Part shown: positions 1 to 9,200 of the stretch, piece after piece
Position numbering within the stretch: position 1 is the stretch's first letter
Layout: the number at the start of each line of letters is the position of its first letter
Origin: Sulfopaludibacter sp035606355
GTDB lineage: Bacteria; Acidobacteriota; Terriglobia; Bryobacterales; Bryobacteraceae
Assembly (NCBI GenBank): GCA_035606355.1
Contig: DATNFO010000041.1
Location: 248,001-312,000 of the forward strand
Direction of reading: 5' to 3'
DNA: 64,000 bases
Made by a program: the position numbers and the translations under genes
The notes under the pieces: model-generated
Told to the model about the DNA's origin: nothing
What the model saw: the letters and a program-made list of their open reading frames with translations, nothing else
Database searches by the model: none

Positions 1-270
1 GAGCCGGCCGCGGCCTTTGCGTGTGATGCTGTAAAACTTGGCCTTGCGATTGTTGCCGGATATACCCCATTCCGCGGAGATCCAGCCGCGTTGTTGCAGG
101 CGTACGAGCGAGGCGTAGATCGTGCCCTGGTTCAGCAGCACTTCGTCGCCGCTCACCTGCTCGATTCGACGCGCGATACCGTAGCCGTGCAGGGAACCCA
201 TGGCTGCAAGGGTCTGCAGCACCATCACATCCAGGGTTCCCTGGAGGAGTTCCAGCCGTTCTTTGGACAT
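1..270 (-). CDS. PadR-family transcriptional regulator, acidobacterial type (C-terminus cut by window edge)
   Basis: Reading the minus strand from the ATG at 270 gives 90 residues that run off the window. They form a winged helix: LQGTLDVMVLQTL (helix 1), SLHGYGIARRIEQ (helix 2), QGTIYASLVRLQQRGWISAEW (recognition helix and wing) and NNRKAKFYSITRKGR. This matches the N-terminal half of the short PadR regulators typical of Acidobacteria (TIGR03433-type), which usually repress transporter or permease genes; the target here is unknown. It lies 57 bp downstream of the alpha-2-macroglobulin gene on the same strand. A perfect 21-bp palindrome sits 11 bp before the start and could be its own operator. 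An AAGGA sequence just before the start is a plausible ribosome site. Confidence 0.9.
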   Translation of the reverse strand, partial: MSKERLELLQGTLDVMVLQTLAAMGSLHGYGIARRIEQVSGDEVLLNQGTIYASLVRLQQRGWISAEWGISGNNRKAKFYSITRKGRGRL

Positions 271-280
271 TCCGGGTCCT

Positions 281-301
281 TCCTGTGGCAGTGCCACAGG
301 A
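281..301. promoter_or_regulatory. Perfect 21-bp palindrome upstream of padR-like gene
   Basis: The sequence has 10-bp arms (TCCTGTGGCA / TGCCACAGGA) around a single central base, in the 57-bp gap between the macroglobulin stop and the PadR start. The position suits an autoregulatory operator for a dimeric winged-helix repressor. It could instead act as a hairpin terminator for the macroglobulin gene, but no T-run follows it. Confidence 0.45.
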
Positions 302-327
302 GGTTAGACGCCGGCTCGCGAATTTGG

Positions 328-3300
328 TTAGCGCCGGGGCGAAACTTCCAGTTGCACCGGTCGGGCAGTGGCCCGAATTTCCGGGGCGTAATACTCATAG
401 GCGTGCGATGCGAATGTCTTTACCCGGATCGGGTATTTGGCCCGCAGCCGGTAGTGCAGCGTAATGGTCTCGTTCGGCCCGATCGCATCGAAGTACAAAA
501 TCGCCTGTGTCGCCGTGAGACTGAATTTCTTCAGCCGGCCGGACTTCTCCTGATAAGCCTGCAGATCTTCGCTCAGCAGGTCGAAGCCGGGAGGGATACC
601 GAGATCCACCATCAGCATCTTCGCGGATTGCGGCAAGTGGCTCGCTACTTTCGCGGTGGCAGTGGCGATACCGTCCTGCGCCAGTCGCGTTCTGTCATAC
701 TCTACGTCGATGGAGAGCGGCTCCGCGGCCGGCTGCGCCGCCCACGGAACGAAATACCTGCCCGCTACTTGATACGCGAGGCCTCCGCTGCCTTCAAACC
801 GGATGCCGACGTCATTCGCGCCCCGCGCATTGACGCTGCCGAGGACGAACTGCCGGTAAAGGTCGTTGTTCTCGGCCGTCAGTGTGAAGTGGTCGACAGC
901 CTTGCCGTTCAGGGTGATCTCGACATTGCCGCGCACGTCCGAAGCGCCCTTCTCCGTTGAGAGCAGGAGCGCGCGCAGCGCCATGATCGTCGCTTGCGTC
1001 GTGCCCCAGGTGCCCGAAGCATCCTTCTTCGCGGCGATATAGTTGAGCGCTTTCCGGGCCGTCGCCGAGCCTTCGCCGGTCTTCAGCAGCGCCTGCACTG
1101 CGAGCCCGGTTGTCTCGACCGCGGCGCTGGCTCCGGTGGCGTACATGCCGGTTTCGGCGGAGGTCCACCAAGCCTGGTCGTCCTTCTCCGTGCGCGCGGC
1201 GAGCAGTTGCTGAATGGCCTGGTTTTTGAACGCGCGATCGGCGGAGGAATCGGCTGCGAAGTTGGCGATCACAGCCAGCGTGTATGGGTCCGCCTTTTCG
1301 TCCATGTGCTTTTCGATGTAGCCGCGCGCCCGATCCGCGGCCGGTCCGCGATACCCTGTGTTCTCCAGCGCCCACCCAATGTACGCCGTGATGCGCAGCA
1401 CGTCCGCGTTATAACGATTCGTCGCACCTTCATTGATAAAGTTGGTGTCCGGCTTCCAACTGCCGTCGGGTTGCTGCTGGGCTGCGAGCCATTGCTGCGT
1501 GCGTTGAATCAGGCGCTCATCCACGTCATGCACCTTACTCATGTCGGAGAATTCCATCAGCCCGTATGACGTCAGAATCTTATTCGCGGGCGCCTGACCG
1601 AACCACGAAAAACCTCCGCCCGGTACTTCGAATGTGAGCAGCCGCTGGTAACCGTTCGCGATGAATCCCTCAGCCTTGGCGTGCACTTCGGGCGTGAGCT
1701 TTTTAATGCGCTTCATGTAATCCAGCGCGAGCACGTTGGGGTAGGTCGCCGACGAGGTTTGCTCGAAACACCCGAACGGCATGCGCAGAATGGCGTCCAT
1801 GCCTTCCACAATCTGGCTCAGCGGACCCGGATACAGCCGCACGAAAATCTTTTCGGCGTCGGGAAGGGCATCGGCCGGGAAATTGACCTGGTGATGAACG
1901 GTGTTCTCCAGGCGGCCATTGAACGCCACCGTCTGTTCGCGGCCGTTCGGCACTACCTCGATCTCGCGCACCACCACATCGGCGCGCCGCGCTCCGCCTT
2001 TCATCGCGGCCGTGAGAGTCAGCTTGAATTTGCCGATGCGCGCGGCTTCAATCGTGAAATGACTTCCCCCCACGCGCCCGCTTTCGACTGCGAGCGACTT
2101 TTCCGGGGTATCTTCCACCAGCCGGTACCAATCGGCAGGTTCCAGCCGCAGACCCACCTCGCCGGCCTGCCCGGAGTAGTTGTAGACGGCGATCGGAAGG
2201 GAGATGCGGTCGCCCTGCGTGAGCGTCACCGGGAGGTCGAGGTCCGTGAAAAAGTCCTGGAATACTTTGATGCTGCCGGTTGCGCTGCCGAGAGCGCCGT
2301 GTGTAGTCGAGGCCATCAATGCCATGCGCCACGTGGTGATGGAATCGGCGAGCGGCACTGCGATGCTTGCGTTTCCGGCGCCGTCGGTGACGATCTCCGG
2401 ATTGATGTAGAGGGCTTCCGGGAAGTAGGAACGCACGCGAGGAGCAGGCGCTGCGCCGCCACCGGCGCTTGGCTCGGCTTTGTCGGCCAAGACAACATTG
2501 CGGGTTCGCAAAGCGGCTTCGAACATCGCCCGGGGCGCGGCCGGCGCAGCCATGGGCATTGCCCCCGCGATTCCGCCGAGCACACCGCCGGCAACGCCGC
2601 GGCCGACCCCGCCGCCGAAGCCGAAGCCCGTATTTGCAGACACCACCTTGACTAACGCACTATCCGCCGTGACTGCGACCGTTTCCGCGACTCCTCCCAC
2701 TTCCAGCCGGGCACTGAGCACCGCCCGGTCGCGCGCCTCCAGCAAGAACTGCCGGGAGAGCGTCTCGAAGCCTGGAGCCTCAATTCGCAGCTCATAATCT
2801 CCCGGCGGGACGGCAGCGAACGTGAATTCGCCGAACTCATCGCTGTGCGCGCGCCGTTCAGCACCCGACCGCCGCTCGTGCAGGACGAGAGTCGCATGGG
2901 GAACAGCGGCCCCCGTCGGGTCAACCGCGCTTCCGGTCACTTCGGCGCGCGTTCCCGCCGGCCCGCGGTCGTGTTCAATGTGGAGCGCGGTAGACGCTTG
3001 CATTCGCGGCGCTCGCGACACTTTCCGCGTTTCGGCGGACACGAACAGAGAAATGTCGTCGGCCGAGCCTAAGCGCTTGTCCGGACCCGCGCTCCGTACT
3101 TCGTAGACGTCTTTAGACCAGCCCGCCCGAGTAATGCTCAGTTCGCCACCCCAGGGATCCCGATAGGCAAGTTTCGCGCGCGTGAGGTCGTGCGTGGCGG
3201 CAAATTGCCGCGAAAGATCCGGCCCGAGACGAGTGACGTCCGCGGTGAGACGGTCATGATATTGCTGCAGATACTGCCATTGTTTGGCCAGCGGTAGCGT

Positions 3301-5529
3301 CCGGCCCGCTTCCGTAACGAAGCCGTTGTTGTTTACGATTTCCGTGGCCGCGAAGAGCGCTCTCGCCGCGCGTCCGCGGGCGACATCCGCGGGGTCCGTA
3401 TCGATCGCGCCGGGCATATCGATCGCGTGAATCTCGTAGCGCGGCTTCAAAGCTTCCTGTTCCAGGTAGAAAAATACCTTCGCGAACCCCGGCTGCTTTT
3501 CGGCCAGCGCAAACACAGCCTCATCCACAATCTGCACGCCAAGCGCCGCCTGCACCCCTTCACCGCGACCGTTCGTGACATGGAAGCGGATCCGCGCATC
3601 TTCGCCGGGCTTGTACTCGGGCCGGTCTGTGGACGCCTGAATCTTCAACTCGCCGGCGGGCTGCACGAACACCAGACGGTGGTCGGCGATGGCTTGTGCG
3701 TCGGAGCCGAAGAGGTAGGCTGTCACGTCCAGTGCGCCGGACATCTCCGCGGTCGCCGTGAGGGACGCCTCAGCCTGCCCGTTTTCGAGATCGATGTCGC
3801 GAGTCAGAATCGTCTGCTTATCCTTCACCACGTCCACGTAGACACTGCCCCGCCGGCGAGTTGAGAACACCTTCAGAGGAATGCGATCGCCCACGCGATA
3901 AACGGCGCCGTCCGCGCGCAACAGAACCTGTTCGGCGCCGCCGCGGACGTCCAGCGGCAGCGTCGCTTCCGCGCGGTTGCCCTCGCGATCGGCGGCGTCC
4001 ACATCCAGCGACCGCAACTGGTTGCCGGCCGCGACGCGGATCATCGCCACGCCGCCGGCGTCCGTATCGGCGGACTGCTCCGCATTTCCCGGCGCCAGCA
4101 CCTTCAAGTGCGCTGCGGCGGGCTTGCCGTCGGCATAGGAAGCGAGCACGAATATCTCGTTCTCCAGGTTCGGAATCACGCGACCCGCCTCCGGGACGGC
4201 CGTCAGAATCAGCGGAGATTCACTGACCACGATCGGTTCACCGCGACTTTCCGAGTGCTCGGCCGAGTCTTTCACCGTCGCTTCCACCAGGGCGCGGGCC
4301 GCACCTCCGGCGATTGGCTTTCCGGCGAAGTAACCGGGCAGCCGGATGTCGAAACGGTAGTCGCCCGCGGCGTCCGTCTTGCCGCCCGCCGACGCCGCTT
4401 CAAACTGCGCGACGTCCATGCCGGTCACCTTCACCGTCACCTCGCCGCGGTCGACGGGTTTGCCGAAGAAGTAGTTCGCGTGTACCACGCCGGTGACTTG
4501 GTCGCCGGGCCGGTAGCCGTGCCGCGCCTTGCCGGTGAATTCGAGCGCGACCTTGAATTTCGGCAGTACGTAGCGATCCACGCTCAGGGTGGTTTCCGCT
4601 CTGTTGCCTCCCGGGTCAAGCACGGCCCGCAGATGATAGGCGCCGAGGTTGACTTCATCGGCAAGCGTGAATTCGGCCGAAGCCACGCCGAAGTTGTCGG
4701 TCTGCGTAGCGCTCTTGAAGACCTTGTTGCCGCGTGAATCTTCAATTTCAAAGACCAGCTTCCGCGCCGCTGCGGCGTTGTGCGCGGCGCGATCCAAAGC
4801 CAGAGCCCGGACATGAATCGTCTGCCCCGGTTGGTAAAGCGGCTTTTCGGTGGTGAGCAGGATAGAAACGTTGTCCTGGATCTGTACTGCCTCTTTGACC
4901 TCGGTCTCGCCAATGGCCGTATCCGCCACGTAGCGGATTTCCGATGCGCCCGTGAGCCCCGTAGGCAGGCGGAATTCCGCCGACGCGGTGCCCCGACGGT
5001 TCAGCCGTCCGTCGAACAGCGTCCGGTCCCCGAGCGCAATGTGCAGGCTGCCGGTGAGCGGTTCGTTATTGGAATCGGTGACCACCACACGCACGGCCGC
5101 CGGCGCTCCCGCGATGTACGTCCGGTCGGCGAGCACGTGCATGACAGGTCTCCGCAAAATCCCGGAGATCGATTCGGTGCCGGACAGCTCCGGCTGCGCT
5201 GCGCCGGAGTAAGTGAACCGATATCGCAAGCGCTGCCAGACCAGATCGTCGAGAGCGACGGGCTTGGCGAGGCGAACGTCCGCATGCCATCGTGAGTTGC
5301 CCTGAGCCACAGTTACGGTTTGCGTCAACTGTCCCAGAATGGCGTCATCGGGCGAGAGCACTTCTACGGTAAGCTGACCGGAGCCCGCGCGGGGCGCGTC
5401 GTAGGGTATCGTAACCTGGAGCGAGTTGCGCGAGTAGCTTGCGCTCGCTCGTGTGGGTGCGGGTTGGAAGGACTGAAGCAGCGCTGTCAAGAGTAAGGGA
5501 ATTACCAGGAACCAGGCGTAGCGTTTCAT
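328..5529 (-). CDS. Secreted alpha-2-macroglobulin family protein with inserted carboxypeptidase-regulatory-like domain
   Basis: This is a 1733-residue protein with a Sec signal peptide (hydrophobic residues about 6-20, no lipobox cysteine), so it is probably periplasmic or secreted. Residues about 30-640 form macroglobulin Ig-like domains with YQPGQT and YKPGED motifs. The A2M domain starts near 1034 (RSYFPEALYINPEIV). The thioester motif is GCFEQ with Cys1254 and Gln1257, followed by the helical thioester domain and a C-terminal receptor-binding-like domain. Bacterial members of this family are thought to trap attacking proteases covalently. Unusually, residues about 850-965 are a carboxypeptidase-regulatory/Cna-B-like domain ending in VGGVAETVAVTADSALV, a signature otherwise seen at the N-terminus of acidobacterial TonB-dependent receptors. 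A Gly-rich stretch (about 965-1000) follows, in the bait-region position. GGAG lies about 10 nt before the ATG at 5529. A second family member is divergent at 6234. Confidence 0.92.
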   Translation of the reverse strand: MKRYAWFLVIPLLLTALLQSFQPAPTRASASYSRNSLQVTIPYDAPRAGSGQLTVEVLSPDDAILGQLTQTVTVAQGNSRWHADVRLAKPVALDDLVWQRLRYRFTYSGAAQPELSGTESISGILRRPVMHVLADRTYIAGAPAAVRVVVTDSNNEPLTGSLHIALGDRTLFDGRLNRRGTASAEFRLPTGLTGASEIRYVADTAIGETEVKEAVQIQDNVSILLTTEKPLYQPGQTIHVRALALDRAAHNAAAARKLVFEIEDSRGNKVFKSATQTDNFGVASAEFTLADEVNLGAYHLRAVLDPGGNRAETTLSVDRYVLPKFKVALEFTGKARHGYRPGDQVTGVVHANYFFGKPVDRGEVTVKVTGMDVAQFEAASAGGKTDAAGDYRFDIRLPGYFAGKPIAGGAARALVEATVKDSAEHSESRGEPIVVSESPLILTAVPEAGRVIPNLENEIFVLASYADGKPAAAHLKVLAPGNAEQSADTDAGGVAMIRVAAGNQLRSLDVDAADREGNRAEATLPLDVRGGAEQVLLRADGAVYRVGDRIPLKVFSTRRRGSVYVDVVKDKQTILTRDIDLENGQAEASLTATAEMSGALDVTAYLFGSDAQAIADHRLVFVQPAGELKIQASTDRPEYKPGEDARIRFHVTNGRGEGVQAALGVQIVDEAVFALAEKQPGFAKVFFYLEQEALKPRYEIHAIDMPGAIDTDPADVARGRAARALFAATEIVNNNGFVTEAGRTLPLAKQWQYLQQYHDRLTADVTRLGPDLSRQFAATHDLTRAKLAYRDPWGGELSITRAGWSKDVYEVRSAGPDKRLGSADDISLFVSAETRKVSRAPRMQASTALHIEHDRGPAGTRAEVTGSAVDPTGAAVPHATLVLHERRSGAERRAHSDEFGEFTFAAVPPGDYELRIEAPGFETLSRQFLLEARDRAVLSARLEVGGVAETVAVTADSALVKVVSANTGFGFGGGVGRGVAGGVLGGIAGAMPMAAPAAPRAMFEAALRTRNVVLADKAEPSAGGGAAPAPRVRSYFPEALYINPEIVTDGAGNASIAVPLADSITTWRMALMASTTHGALGSATGSIKVFQDFFTDLDLPVTLTQGDRISLPIAVYNYSGQAGEVGLRLEPADWYRLVEDTPEKSLAVESGRVGGSHFTIEAARIGKFKLTLTAAMKGGARRADVVVREIEVVPNGREQTVAFNGRLENTVHHQVNFPADALPDAEKIFVRLYPGPLSQIVEGMDAILRMPFGCFEQTSSATYPNVLALDYMKRIKKLTPEVHAKAEGFIANGYQRLLTFEVPGGGFSWFGQAPANKILTSYGLMEFSDMSKVHDVDERLIQRTQQWLAAQQQPDGSWKPDTNFINEGATNRYNADVLRITAYIGWALENTGYRGPAADRARGYIEKHMDEKADPYTLAVIANFAADSSADRAFKNQAIQQLLAARTEKDDQAWWTSAETGMYATGASAAVETTGLAVQALLKTGEGSATARKALNYIAAKKDASGTWGTTQATIMALRALLLSTEKGASDVRGNVEITLNGKAVDHFTLTAENNDLYRQFVLGSVNARGANDVGIRFEGSGGLAYQVAGRYFVPWAAQPAAEPLSIDVEYDRTRLAQDGIATATAKVASHLPQSAKMLMVDLGIPPGFDLLSEDLQAYQEKSGRLKKFSLTATQAILYFDAIGPNETITLHYRLRAKYPIRVKTFASHAYEYYAPEIRATARPVQLEVSPRR

Positions 5530-5654
5530 CGCGGCGGACTCCGTTGAGCTGTTAGTTAGGACTGCGGAAACTCCAAAATTGTTTCCGAGCCTTCGTGGGG
5601 GATATTTCGCGTCCAGCCGAATCCTTTCACGTCACACGGAAAGCGCCTTTCAAG

Positions 5655-6112
5655 ATGCCATTACCGCTCCCCGCTAGCGCAGCCGTGACCGTGAGGGGTT
5701 GTGAAAAAATATCAAATTGCTTTTTTGCCGCATTCAAACGCATTCGCATCCCCGATACCGTTTGCCGCTCCCTAACGGGATTGTGAAAAAATATCGAATT
5801 GCGTTTTTGCCGCGTTCAAACGCACTCGCATTCCCGACACCTTTTACCGTATGTAGTTGATTCTGCTTACGGAGCCGTGACCGTGAGGGAGCGGTAAAAG
5901 GTGCATCGAAAGGCGTATGGAGCGCGACGAGAACAGTGGCCAAATTTTTTCACAAGCCCGTAAGGGAGCGGTAAACGGTGCCGGGTATTCGAGTGCGTTT
6001 GAATTTCAAAAAACGCATTTCGGCGAATGAGGAGCAATAAGCGCCGGCACCCGAGTTTTCGCAATCCGGTAAGCGAGCGGTAAACAATGCCAGGGATGCG
6101 AGTGCGTTTGGA
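5655..6112. repeat. Palindromic intergenic repeat element, locus A (between divergent macroglobulin genes)
   Basis: The 704-bp gap 5530-6233 holds no convincing gene. Two roughly 81-bp direct units start at 5699 and 5781 (TTGTGAAAAAATATCRAATTG). An 18-nt loop (5851-5868) and a 32-nt right hairpin arm (5869-5900) follow, then inverted copies of the unit end near 5941-5990 and 6066-6112. Compared with the copies at 23268 and 27888, the left hairpin arm is cut from 32 to 10 nt, apparently by deletion between two CCG triplets. The conserved tail GCGACGAGAACAG and the inverted end ATTTTTTCACAAGCC are present. Small ORFs in the element are fortuitous translations of the repeat. Confidence 0.85.
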
Positions 6113-6233
6113 GTTCCGCCCTCGGGCTTCAAATTGCGTTATTCGCCGGCATGGACGGGTTTTCAGCGGATTCTGTGTCACGGCGTTAGAATTCGCGTGT
6201 CCCGGTTGCTACGGCGTGGGTTGGGAGTGACAG

Positions 6234-9200
6234 ATGAGTTCGATTCGGAAGTTCTTGACGGCAGTCTTCGGAAGTTGGGGCTGGGAACCTCCAGCCTGGA
6301 TTTTGACTGCAGGCCGCGGCGTTTCGCGCGCGTGGCGCTTTTTGGCGTCGGATTGGCGCCGAGCCTCTGCCGCGACCCTGCTTCTGCTGGCAGTGGCGGG
6401 CGGCTTGGTCTGGTATAAGTCCCGCCCCAAGCCCCACTACGTTACTTACTCGGTGACCGCTCCCGAACTAACCGAGTACAACGAAAAAGGCATCTCATCG
6501 ATCAAACCGCTCCAGGTGGAATTCAGCGAATCCGCCGCGCCGTTGCAACTCGTCGAAAAGCCGGTTACTTCCGGCATTCAACTATCGCCGAAATTCCCCG
6601 GCACTTGGCTGTGGACCGACGACAAACACCTGGAATTCCAACCCAAAAACGATTGGCCTGTCGATAAGGCGTTCACCGTCTCCTTCAGCCGTAAGTTCTT
6701 CGCGCGCGGTGTGGTGTTAGACGAGGACAGTTTCGACTTTCACACCAAGGCGTTCAATGCCGCTATTAAGGACAGCCAGTTTTATCAGGACCCGCGTGAC
6801 CCCAATCTCAAGAAGTTGGTCGCCACCGTGGAGTTCAGCCACCCGGTAGACACCGAACGCTTTGAGCAGAAGGTGTCACTTGCCGTCGCGGGAGACGCAG
6901 CCTATCTCGGGCTGAAACCGGATAGCCGTAGCTTCACCGTGGTATACGACAAATTCAAGCTCTTCGCCTACATCCATTCGGCGGCGCTGGCGATGCCTCG
7001 CGATGACACGCCCATGACGCTGCGCGTCGACAAAGGAGTGCGCGCGGCACGCGGCGGCAACGGTACCAAGTCGCGCCTCGAAGCAGTCGTGACGATTCCC
7101 GGCCGCTCCAGCCTGCGATTCTCGGGCTTGCAGATGACGCTGGTCGACAACGCGAAGTATGAGCCGGAGCAGATTCTGCTGGTGGCCAGCTCGTCACCTG
7201 TCGCCGAGCAGGCGCTTGCCGGCAAAGTCGCGGCGTACCTGCTTCCGGTGCGGCACCCGCAGCAGCCCAAAGAAGATAAGCAACCGTACCGGTGGACCGA
7301 TGAATCGCAGATCGGGCGCGATCTGTTGGCCAGTTCCCAGCGTGTTCCGCTCACCTATGTTTCCAGTGAAGAAGGCGGCCAGACCTCGCACGGCTTCAAA
7401 TTCCTGGCGCCGGTGGGCCGGTGGATCTACTTCGAAGTGCCGCAGGGAATCGATGGAATCGGCGGCTACATTTCCGGAAAGCCGTTTGCCGCCACGATTC
7501 AGGTTGAGCCGTATAAGCAGGCGCTCACGTTTCTGGGCAATGGATCGCTGCTCTCCCTGTCCGGCGATAAGAAACTCGGCTTCCTGGCACGCGACGTGGA
7601 TCATGTGGAAGTAGAGGTCGGGCGGCTTCTGCCGAATCAGCTTCAGCACCTCGCGCCTTCCATGTGGGATTATTCAAAACCGAACGTACCCTCGTACATG
7701 GCGGACTCCATGGTGGAGCGCTTCGTCGAAGTCCGCGATTACATGGGCAAGCAACCCGGGAAGCCCACCTACGACAGCATCGATCTCGGCCGGTATCTGC
7801 GTAATCAAACCCAGAATGCTCGCGGCCTCTTTCTGCTGCGCCTGCGCAGCGTTAAGGGCAAGAACGACGAATCCGACGGCAATGATTCAGACGGCAACGA
7901 AGGCACAGCGCAGGATACGCGCCTCATTCTGATCACCGACCTGGGCTTCATCGTCAAAACCGCCAAGGACGGCAGTCGCGACGTCTTCGTGCAATCCATC
8001 CGAACAGGGTTGCCCGTGGACGGAGTACGGGTGGAAGCGCTGGGCCGCAACGGCATGCCGTTAATGGCCGCAACCACCGCCAATGGCGGCCGCGCGCAAT
8101 TGCCGAAGTTCGGCAACCAGTTGCGCCGCGAAAAAACGCCACTCCTGTTTGTGGCGCAGACGGACTCCGACTTCTCGTTCATGCCGCTGCAGGGGAGCGG
8201 ACGCTTCCTCGATACATCCCGCTTCGACACCGGCGGCGTGGTGAATGAGAATTCGCCGCAACAGGTCTCCGCATACCTCTTCAGCGACCGCGGCATTTAC
8301 CGGCCCGGTGAAACCACCAACGTGGGGCTCATCGCGCGCACGGCGGATTGGAAAGGCGCGCTTGCGGGGTTGCCCGTGGAGGTCGAGATTACCGATCCGC
8401 GCGGCGCTGTCGTCAGCCGCAACGCTCTCAAGCTGTCCGCAACGGCGTTCGAAGAAATCGCTTTCACGACGCAGCCGGCCGCGCCGACGGGAACTTATTC
8501 GGCGACCGCTTTCCTGGTGAAGAATGATAAGAACCGCGAGGTATTGGGCAGCACAACCTTTAAGGTGCAGGAGTTCGAGCCGGACCGCATGAAGGTGCAG
8601 CTCGAGCTCAGTCCAAAACCCGCCGAGGGTTGGCTGCGACCCGAAGATGTGCAGCCGCGTGCAACCGTCGCCCACCTGTTCGGCGAGGCGGCCACGGGAC
8701 GCCGCGTGGAAGCCGAAATGGGCCTCACCGCCGTGCTGCCGCGCTTCAGCCGCTATCCCGACCATCGCTTTCAGGTGGGAGAGACGCTGACGGAACCGTT
8801 CCACGAAACACTCGCCGCCACGGTGACTGATGAGAAGGGCGTCGCGGTCTTCCATCCCGATCTCGGCCGCTTCACCGGCCGCGCCTATCGTCTCAACCTG
8901 CTCGTGCGAGCCTTCGAAGCCGAGGGCGGCCGCAATGTGGCGGCGCAGAATACCGCGATCGTTTCGAGCGCGCCATTCCTCGTCGGCGTGAAGCAGGATG
9001 GCGATCTCGCGTATGTGAAGCGCAACAGCGCCCGCGCCGCGAACTGGCTCGCCGTCAACCAGCAACTCGCGCCCGTAGCCGCGGATTCGCTTTCCCTCGA
9101 TTGGGTGCAGAACAAGTTCGTCTCCGTGCTCACCCAGCAGAACGATCACACCTACCGCTACGTCTCGCGACGCAAGGAAATCGTCCGCGACACTCGCAAA

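Noticed and set aside
303..313. 11-mer CCGGCGTCTAA shared with 39196-39206 as an ECF-type -10 element
   Set aside because: No matching -35 at a fixed distance was found and 11-mers recur by chance at this window size and GC content.
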